Shown piece after piece: positions 1-4,301 of a stretch of 9,136 nt of DNA. The stretch is from positions 1-9,136 of the forward strand of contig JANWHR010000079.1 in the NCBI GenBank assembly GCA_025450355.1, written 5' to 3'. This DNA comes from Micropepsaceae bacterium. Its GTDB lineage: Bacteria > Pseudomonadota > Alphaproteobacteria > Micropepsales > Micropepsaceae. A program made the translations under genes and the position numbers. Numbering within the stretch: position 1 is the stretch's first letter; the number at the start of each line of letters is the position of its first letter. Below the pieces are notes generated by a model, which ran no database searches, had not been told where the DNA came from, and saw nothing but the letters and a program-made list of their open reading frames with translations.

Positions 1-906
1 GACCGTGTTCTCGTAGGTCGCGCCGGGCGGTACGAGGCCCCAGCTGAGCGTCCAGTTGTAGTTGTCCTCGAAGCGTTCGCGCGTGTAGGGCACTGGGGGC
101 GCGTTGAGGATGCGCGCCAGCTTGAGATCCTTCGGGCCGATCATGCCGCCGGCCTCTTCCAGGATGTAATGGGCGAATTTCGCGGGATTGTTGTTGATTG
201 CTTCTGCCGCGCGCGTTTGCGCCCGGAACATTTTGGCCAGCGTCGGTCCGTCCAACTCGTCGCCCGCGGCTTCGCTGCGCGTCGAGCGGCTTTCAATCAA
301 CACGCGCGCGCCGGATGCCTCCGCCACGCTGATCCAGGGCTCCTGCAAGCTCGCCGCCATCACCTTGCCCGCGCGCAACGCCTCCAACCGTTCGCGATGC
401 GTGCCGGCATTGGTCCATTTGATTTCGTCGCGTTTGAGGAAGCCTTCCATCATCTTCAGCATGGTGAAATGCGACCCGTTGAATGGACTGACCGCGATGG
501 GCACGTTCTTCAACTGCTCCGGCTCATAAATTCCGGATTTCGGATCTGTCACGATCGCAAACGAGGACATCGCCGAACCCAGGGCCACAATCTTCGCCGG
601 GCGATGCTTGTCATCGAGATCGAGGTTGGATTCGACGGCGCGCTTCATGATGCCCCATTCGCACATCCGGAACTGATCGCATTTGCCGCCGTCGTAGAGC
701 GATTCCATGGTGCGGGAGAAAATGTTGTCGCGCAGCGCCTGGTGATCGGAACCATGCTGGCCGGTGCCGGGCGTTTTCAGGACCGTGACGTCCAGCCCCT
801 CATCGCGGAAAAATCCTTCATCGCGCGCGACCAGCAGCGGCAGATCGTGGATCGCATTCATCATGGAGACGGTAACCGGCTGCAGCCTGTCCAGCGTCAC
901 GCTCAT
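1..906 (-). CDS. ABC transporter substrate-binding protein (NMT1/SsuA-like), 3' end cut by the window
   Basis: The frame is open from the ATG at 906 to the left edge, giving 302 residues without a stop. It resembles the periplasmic-binding-fold proteins of the NMT1/THI5/SsuA class, which bind small organic ligands for ABC importers. Seen: an early LLVARDEGFFRDEGLDV stretch (residues 24-40) typical of the class, a CEWG segment at 82-85, NGSHFTMLKMMEGFL at 143-157, LQEPWISVAEASG at 187-199, and a terminal WTLSWGLVPPG-like segment. Relatives are about 320 residues long, so little is missing. The start is backed by a GGGAG ribosome site 7 bases upstream. Odd: there is no signal peptide, as the protein begins MSVTLDRLQPVTVS. 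I recall related proteins near UbiD decarboxylase genes, and one lies at the right edge of this window. A cytosolic ligand-binding or enzymatic role, as in fungal THI5, is possible. The family is fairly certain; the ligand is unknown. Confidence 0.85.
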   Translation of the reverse strand, partial: MSVTLDRLQPVTVSMMNAIHDLPLLVARDEGFFRDEGLDVTVLKTPGTGQHGSDHQALRDNIFSRTMESLYDGGKCDQFRMCEWGIMKRAVESNLDLDDKHRPAKIVALGSAMSSFAIVTDPKSGIYEPEQLKNVPIAVSPFNGSHFTMLKMMEGFLKRDEIKWTNAGTHRERLEALRAGKVMAASLQEPWISVAEASGARVLIESRSTRSEAAGDELDGPTLAKMFRAQTRAAEAINNNPAKFAHYILEEAGGMIGPKDLKLARILNAPPVPYTRERFEDNYNWTLSWGLVPPGATYENTV

Positions 907-933
907 GGCAATTCTCCCTTTCCTTTGAAGGCC

Positions 934-962
934 AGACTGCCAAATCATCAGACGTCTGTCAA
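934..962 (-). promoter_or_regulatory. Candidate promoter with palindromic operator for the binding-protein gene
   Basis: Read on the minus strand there is a perfect TTGACA (957-962). After a 17-base spacer comes a weak -10 candidate, CAGTCT (934-939). A perfect 10-bp palindrome, CAGACGTCTG (949-958), overlaps the 3' end of the -35 box and the start of the spacer. It ends about 43 bases before the ATG at 906. A palindrome in that place is what a repressor operator would look like; GntR- and TetR-type regulators are common for catabolic clusters. The -35 and palindrome are seen directly; the regulator is inferred and no regulator gene is in the window. Confidence 0.45.
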
Positions 963-1070
963 TTTCCGCCGGCGGCTCGGTCCCTGGCAGGCATTGGCGG
1001 CCCGCCGATCTCCAGTTCGGTCACAGTCGCGATTAAAATCGGGAATTCGGGAAGCAAAAGAAACGCGGCA

Positions 1071-1166
1071 TCACCGGGTCAGCGGTGTTGGTGCAGTCGT
1101 CGCCACCCAGGCCGCCAAAATGACGATGGCGATCAATAAAAGATATCCAATGTATTCAGCTTTCAC
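1071..1166 (-). CDS. Possible 31-aa single-pass membrane peptide
   Basis: A short frame starting GTG at 1166 encodes 31 residues dominated by one hydrophobic stretch (YIGYLLLIAIVILAAW, residues 5-20), with a short polar tail ending in TPLTR. It lies 44 bases downstream of the RMF-like gene and on the same strand, so it could be the last gene of that small transcript. Against it: no clear Shine-Dalgarno sequence precedes the GTG, and third codon positions do not show the strong G/C bias of the larger genes. It is reported because a clean transmembrane helix in so short a frame is suggestive. Function unknown. Confidence 0.3.
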   Translation of the reverse strand: MKAEYIGYLLLIAIVILAAWVATTAPTPLTR

Positions 1167-1210
1167 GACAGCACACAGGGTACGGCATGCACGTCCTGTT
1201 CATCGCTGGG

Positions 1211-1483
1211 TCATTCGCCTGCGCGAATTCTTCTGGCGGCTGGCGCGCGCCAGGGATTTTGTCCGCGCTTTGTGAAGGGCCTGGTTGGACTACCAAGGCC
1301 GTCCATGAAGCCCTTCTTCCACCGCGCGCGTTCCTCGGCCGTATGGTAGGGGTTGCGCTCCAATGCTTGCTTCACATTGACAACACCCTTGATGCAGTTA
1401 AGCAATTTCCTGGCCATGGTCCAGCCCTGGCCGTAAATGCGGCTGGATTTGAAAGCGCATTCGTCCCGCAAATCCTCGTTCAA
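1211..1483 (-). CDS. Ribosome modulation factor (RMF)-like small protein
   Basis: The product is 90 residues. The part at residues 16-63 has the RMF-like layout: an aromatic/Gly-rich first helix (YGQGWTMARK), then a CPY-like NPY at 44-46, then a charged helix ending in RARWKKGFMDGL (52-63). E. coli RMF, about 55 aa, has the matching pattern GY...CPY...W..GW; it binds 100S ribosome dimers during stationary phase. The insert before NPY is longer here, and a basic tail of about 27 residues follows. The start is a TTG whose last two bases lie in the stop of the upstream 85-aa gene (TTGA overlap). It has a GAGGG stretch just before it, which suggests translational coupling. Another possible start is the ATG at residue 23, but that would cut the RMF-like segment. 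The call rests on motif layout only. Confidence 0.6.
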   Translation of the reverse strand: MNEDLRDECAFKSSRIYGQGWTMARKLLNCIKGVVNVKQALERNPYHTAEERARWKKGFMDGLGSPTRPFTKRGQNPWRAPAARRIRAGE

Positions 1484-1737
1484 TTGGCCCTCGCATCTCG
1501 CTCCAGCGCTGCATCGAGCGCCGCCGGATCGACCGTGATGAACTGCGTAGTGCCATTATTGGGGGCCCGGCGGTGGATCACCGTGGACACCCGCCGCCAG
1601 GCGGGAAAGGAAAGCGATTCCAGCAACTCTTCTTCGGTCTCGACTATGTAGATGCCGGGAAGTTGCTCCCCGTCCATCTCGTCCATGATAAATGGCCGGT
1701 CGAAAACCACGGTCTTGCTGGTCACCCGCCTTGTCAT
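1480..1737 (-). CDS. Small conserved hypothetical protein, 85 aa
   Basis: An 85-residue acidic soluble protein beginning MTRRVTSKTVVFDRPFIM, with the run GIYIVETEEELLESLSFPAW (28-47) and the ending VDPAALDAALERD. I recognise this layout from short unnamed proteins common in Bradyrhizobium and relatives: a beta-rich first half with a TEEELL...LSFPA.RR segment, then VDP..LDAAL near the C-terminus. No function is known to me. The ATG at 1737 is preceded by AGGTGA four bases upstream. The stop overlaps the TTG start of the RMF-like gene, so the two are probably translated together. There is no signal peptide, membrane segment or metal motif. Confidence 0.8.
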   Translation of the reverse strand: MTRRVTSKTVVFDRPFIMDEMDGEQLPGIYIVETEEELLESLSFPAWRRVSTVIHRRAPNNGTTQFITVDPAALDAALERDARAN

Positions 1738-1852
1738 TGGCTCACCTGTCCGCGGAGGGATAAATTGTCATTCTTCGCGCGCCGATCAGTGTAGTTGGGC
1801 TTCTTCCGACACGAAGGTAGCGCCTTCCTGATGAACTGGCCGGGTCAAAGGT

Positions 1853-2662
1853 TCAGTGAAAAGGCACGGCCACAGCTGAGTCATCCTGAGGAGCCAGACA
1901 TTTGCCATCCTGCCGGTGGTACGGCCGATTGCACTCCCACTCATCTCCGGAAATGCCGACGTGAGCGTTCACCGGCACGGAAAGGAAAGCGCACGCAGAA
2001 GCGTTCTTCTTGTAACCCCAGTTGCATTTCCAGCTCCCCCCCGAATCATCCAGATAGCCATGTTGAGGTATCGCTATCGGCAGGCATGCCTCGCCGATGC
2101 GTTCAAAGCCGCGCTCACACGACCAGCTGCTCCCGTCGCGTTGCAAATAGCCGTTCGTGGGGACGATGACCTCTACGCAACCGTCGTTCGTCGCGCGAAA
2201 ACCGCGATTGCATTCCCAGCCCCGCCCAAAAGACGAGTCCGCCCGATAGGCATTGCGGGGAACCGTGATGGCGACACAGGCGCCATGCAGTTCCTGATAG
2301 GCGCGGTCACACTCCCAACCGCTGCGTCCGAAGGAATTATCGGCCGTGTGTGCGTTCGCCGGCACTTTAACGGCCAGGCAAGTCCCGCCCGCAGTACGAT
2401 AGCCGCGATCGCATTCCCAACCCGGCCCAAAGGCGGAATCGGTCGAATGACCGTTTGCAGGGATAACGATCGCGACACACGTGCCGCTCGCCTCGCGATA
2501 ACCATAATCGCACTCCCAACCGGTTCCGTAACCTCTTGGGTGCGAATGTTGCGGCGATGGAGCAGCAACGGTCTGAGAAACGGCGCCCTGCGGCAGCGTG
2601 AGGCAAAGCGTCAGCAACATTATGGGACGGATGGACAGACCGCGGCGTGATTTCAGTTTCAA
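1853..2662 (-). CDS. Secreted cysteine-pair repeat protein, 269 aa, seven repeats
   Basis: Residues 1-29 form a signal peptide: basic MKLKSRRGLSIRP, a hydrophobic core MLLTLCLTL, and a likely cut after GAVS. The mature part is almost entirely seven tandem repeats of about 31-34 residues, each built as W-x-C-x2-x-(Y/F)...G-x-C followed by a VP.N(A/G)(H/Y) spacer. The cysteine pairs are C51/C62, C84/C95, C118/C129, C151/C162, C182/C193, C213/C224 and C244/C255. The interval is exactly 11 in all seven, so each repeat probably carries one disulfide. That fits export to the oxidising periplasm or outside. Similar GWECNRGY...C repeats occur in unnamed proteobacterial exported proteins; binding or envelope roles are only guesses. 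The TTG at 2662 is preferred because AAGGAG (2669-2674) lies 6 bases before it. The GTG at 2665 is in frame but only 3 bases away. Confidence 0.85.
   Translation of the reverse strand: MKLKSRRGLSIRPIMLLTLCLTLPQGAVSQTVAAPSPQHSHPRGYGTGWECDYGYREASGTCVAIVIPANGHSTDSAFGPGWECDRGYRTAGGTCLAVKVPANAHTADNSFGRSGWECDRAYQELHGACVAITVPRNAYRADSSFGRGWECNRGFRATNDGCVEVIVPTNGYLQRDGSSWSCERGFERIGEACLPIAIPQHGYLDDSGGSWKCNWGYKKNASACAFLSVPVNAHVGISGDEWECNRPYHRQDGKCLAPQDDSAVAVPFH
1898..2518 (-). repeat. Seven degenerate tandem repeats within the secreted protein
   Basis: The segment from the first repeat Trp to the last repeat Cys. Trp-to-Trp distances are 33, 34, 33, 31, 31 and 31 residues. The first four repeats use a TDSAFG- or ADSSFGRG-like linker; the last three use a shorter D-S/G-G-S/D linker. 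At the DNA level the copies differ widely, so the array is old rather than a recent expansion. Confidence 0.8.
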
Positions 2663-2668
2663 CACTGT

Positions 2669-2674
2669 CTCCTT
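2669..2674 (-). promoter_or_regulatory. Ribosome binding site deciding the start of the repeat protein
   Basis: AAGGAG read on the minus strand is followed by ACA, GTG and TTG. The GTG is 3 bases away, too close for efficient use; the TTG is 6 bases away, a normal spacing. This favours the TTG as initiator. Confidence 0.6.
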
Positions 2675-2727
2675 TGCGGGCGAGGATGTTAATGCGCAGC
2701 GTTTAACTCAGCACCGGGGTCGTAAAG

Positions 2728-2741
2728 CCCCTAAGGAGGGG
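2728..2741 (-). terminator. Weak hairpin at the end of the 42-aa frame
   Basis: CCCCT-CCTT-AGGGG on the minus strand forms a 5-bp stem with a 4-base loop, then CTTTACG. It overlaps the stop codon of the 42-aa membrane frame and precedes the repeat-protein gene. The T-run is very short, so it could be a weak terminator, an mRNA end structure or chance. Confidence 0.25.
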
Positions 2742-2859
2742 TGTGAGATAATGCGTACGCTGCAATCAGGATCATAAGAAAAAGCGGAACAACAACAGGT
2801 GGAACAAACCACGCGCCCACCGCGGCCCTGCCCCACTCCCATCGTTTCGTTGCGTTCAC
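2731..2859 (-). CDS. Small membrane protein, 42 aa
   Basis: A GTG start at 2859 gives 42 residues: a basic, Trp-rich N-terminus (MNATKRWEWGR), then one long hydrophobic helix (residues about 14-36, containing VPPVVVPLFLMILIAAYAL), and a short SHTPP tail. The start shares bases with the stop of the upstream 59-aa frame (GTGA overlap), a usual sign of translational coupling. No strong ribosome site of its own is visible. Positive residues before the helix predict N-in topology. Codon third positions are not strongly G/C, so the coding case rests on the helix and the overlap. No family recognised. Confidence 0.45.
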   Translation of the reverse strand: MNATKRWEWGRAAVGAWFVPPVVVPLFLMILIAAYALSHTPP

Positions 2860-3035
2860 CGGGTAATCTCTTGCGAAGCTGTCATCTCCCGCCCAATGAG
2901 GTCAGGGCCGCCACGTTCAAAGCGGCCACGAATATGAATTCGCGGTTTGCTGGTGCGCAATAACGGTATCAGCAAAGCGAGTACGCCAAGAAAGACCGCC
3001 AAAGGGGGCGCAATATGTATAATGACAGTGTGCAC
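2856..3035 (-). CDS. Small membrane protein, 59 aa, weakly DUF3096-like at its N-terminus
   Basis: GTG at 3035 with GAAGG six bases upstream, a good ribosome site. Residues 3-26 (TVIIHIAPPLAVFLGVLALL and a few more) form a hydrophobic helix resembling the first helix of DUF3096 proteins, which are two-helix peptides of about 45-50 aa. The second half, from RTSKPRIHIRGR on, is basic and soluble, unlike DUF3096. The neighbouring reading frame does hold a second hydrophobic stretch ending at 2882, so a frameshift in an old DUF3096 gene is possible. The alternative is that the 59-aa frame is intact, supported by its stop overlapping the start of the 42-aa frame. Confidence 0.45.
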   Translation of the reverse strand: MHTVIIHIAPPLAVFLGVLALLIPLLRTSKPRIHIRGRFERGGPDLIGREMTASQEITR

Positions 3036-3094
3036 GGAAAGCCTTCTCAATTTGTTCTTGTGGATGGTAAGGCGCGAAAACCGTGAGAGGAACA

Positions 3095-3130
3095 CAGGGA
3101 GGCGTGCGTATAGCAAGCCCCGCCTCCCTG
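3095..3130. repeat. Perfect 10-bp inverted repeat around a possible -10 element
   Basis: Arms CAGGGAGGCG (3095-3104) and CGCCTCCCTG (3121-3130) are perfect complements separated by 16 bases. On the minus strand the loop contains TGCTATACG, an extended -10-like sequence, about 75-80 bases before the GTG of the 59-aa frame. It may be a promoter with operator arms, or a stable RNA hairpin. Neither side has a T-run, so it is not a standard terminator. Confidence 0.45.
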
Positions 3131-3776
3131 CTCCGGCCCTTTAGTCTATCGCCGAAGCGACAGCGGGCGCGGGACTTGGTTGACGTCTCAGACTCTGCCC
3201 TGCGTTGGCGAACTGGCAGCGCAACCTTTATGTTGTCTCTTATGAGGACAGAACGAGTTGGTTAGATGGAGACGCCAAGTGCTCATTTCAAGCTATGCCA
3301 CGATATATATATGCTTTCCAAAAACCCGGACCATGGGTCAGTAACTCGCACGCAGGACCCGGAAAGTGTCGAGACGACACAGTTATTGGGTGTATTGACG
3401 TTGGCAATCCCGGACCGGACCCGCGGCTGAAGAGGGATTCGCCCACCTGAAACAGACCTGGATAATCCGCAGTCAAGCCGTGACAGCAGGCTACCCCGAT
3501 TGCCGCCCATCAACATGGAACCGCAAATTTCGTGGGAAGCCGCGCCAGGGTATGAGTGACATCCTTTGCACTTGCCCCGCCCCGGACGCTGGCGGCATTC
3601 ACGACACATGAACAGCTCGGCGAAGCGGAGGATTACGCGCGCGCCAGGTTATGAGGCGTCGCACCCAAAGTTCACGCGATGGCGCTGGAAACAATCAACA
3701 CTGGCGGTATTTTTATCATTTTTTGATGCCAACTTGAGTCAATCTGCGCAACACCCTCTCCGAACATTATTGGTCT
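3131..3776. other. Intergenic region without a convincing gene
   Basis: No frame here has both a ribosome site and the third-position G/C bias of the neighbouring genes. The longest candidates (3205-3450 plus, 3283-3609 minus) use codons evenly and resemble no family I know. A near-identical 16-base sequence, cgcgccaggNtatgag, occurs near 3541 and again near 3642. The stretch 3708-3726 is T-rich. It probably holds promoters and decayed sequence. Confidence 0.5.
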
Positions 3777-3805
3777 GTTAACTGGAATATAATGATTGGG
3801 TTAAC
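3777..3805 (+). promoter_or_regulatory. Candidate promoter: TATAAT between two GTTAAC palindromes
   Basis: A consensus TATAAT lies at 3788-3793, flanked by GTTAAC at 3777-3782 and 3800-3805, 23 bases start to start. Transcription would begin near 3800, leaving about a 75-base leader before the 81-aa gene. No good -35 is present at the usual distance, which may point to activator dependence. The GTTAAC boxes could be regulator half-sites; spacing does not match CtrA (TTAA-N7-TTAA). Confidence 0.4.
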
Positions 3806-3874
3806 CTGCGCCGAAAACTTCTTATAGTTTCAACTAAAGCTCGAATTAAACCACAGGGAAGAAAGGCGACAGAT

Positions 3875-4120
3875 ATGGAAACGATGACGAATGAGCGGCA
3901 CTTCTCAAAATACATTGTCGATTTTTTCCATGCCGGAAGGAACGGAGCTGCACCGAAAGACAGCCTGCGCCTGAAGGTGGATAATGATTCCGATGCGATT
4001 GCACAGGCCAACTGGCTTTCCCGCCACACGTACTGCCATCACTTTCAAGTCCGCACGGTGATAGGTGGCGTACACAGTGTGATTTACAGATCGTCCGCTG
4101 CCCGCGCTCCCGCGGCCTGA
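3875..4120 (+). CDS. Small hypothetical protein, 81 aa
   Basis: The ATG at 3875 has GAAAGG eight bases upstream. The 81-residue product starts METMTNERHFSKYIVDFFH, has a central DSLRLKVDNDSDAIAQANWL (29-48), and ends with a beta-like HFQVRTVIGGVHSVIYRS (56-73) before an Ala-rich tail. The pattern (YIVDF...strand, DAI..A.WL helix, F.VR......VIY.S strand) resembles short unnamed proteins of Bradyrhizobium and relatives. The function is unknown. There is no signal peptide or membrane helix, so it is probably cytosolic. It is preceded by an AT-rich promoter-like region and followed by a 181-base gap before the histidine kinase. The two may or may not share a transcript. Confidence 0.7.
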   Translation: METMTNERHFSKYIVDFFHAGRNGAAPKDSLRLKVDNDSDAIAQANWLSRHTYCHHFQVRTVIGGVHSVIYRSSAARAPAA

Positions 4121-4155
4121 TGAAGGAACGCACGCCGTTAGCATGATATTAATCC

Positions 4156-4164
4156 TGTTATACT
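4156..4164 (+). promoter_or_regulatory. Candidate extended -10 upstream of the histidine kinase
   Basis: TGTTATACT fits the extended -10 form TGnTATAcT. No clear -35 is found 16-18 bases upstream. It would give the kinase its own promoter, with a leader of about 130 bases containing the short frame at 4252-4287. Confidence 0.3.
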
Positions 4165-4251
4165 TAAAGTTGAGGCCAGCGATGATTTGTGGATCGCCAA
4201 ATGAGGAAGCCAGCTTCGGGTGAAACTGGCCGGGACAATGGAGCCAGACAT

Positions 4252-4287
4252 ATGGTGATGCCGCAAATCGACGCGCTGGGTTTGTGA
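4252..4287 (+). other. Possible 11-codon leader frame before the histidine kinase
   Basis: ATG at 4252 follows GGAG by 8 bases and reads MVMPQIDALGL before a TGA at 4285-4287. The stop overlaps the GTG at 4284, which is in the kinase frame. It could couple translation into the kinase, or simply be chance. There is no run of regulatory codons as in amino-acid attenuators. Confidence 0.25.
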
Positions 4288-4301
4288 AGGATCGCTCAGC
4301 C

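Noticed and set aside
169..1275. Long plus-strand open frame of 368 codons
   Set aside because: It is the antisense shadow of the binding-protein gene on the minus strand. The product is His/Arg-rich with no domain pattern, and it runs across the real gene's promoter.
1916..2650. Plus-strand frame of 244 codons
   Set aside because: Shadow of the cysteine-repeat gene, whose signal peptide and exact repeats show that the minus strand is coding.
3205..3450. Plus-strand 81-codon frame with a plausible-looking soluble protein
   Set aside because: TTG start without a ribosome site, and third codon positions show no G/C preference, unlike the clear genes here.
3283..3609. Minus-strand 108-codon frame with a Cys-rich start (MCRECRQRPGRGKCKGC)
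   Set aside because: The cysteines look like a zinc motif, but spacing fits no known finger, codon use is unbiased, and no ribosome site is evident.
3541..3656. Near-identical 16-base direct repeat cgcgccaggNtatgag about 100 bp apart, considered as an attachment site or mobile-element footprint
   Set aside because: Too short, with no integrase or transposase anywhere in the window and no other boundary signs.
3777..3805. CtrA-type binding site
   Set aside because: CtrA sites need TTAA-N7-TTAA; here the two TTAA cores are 19 bases apart.
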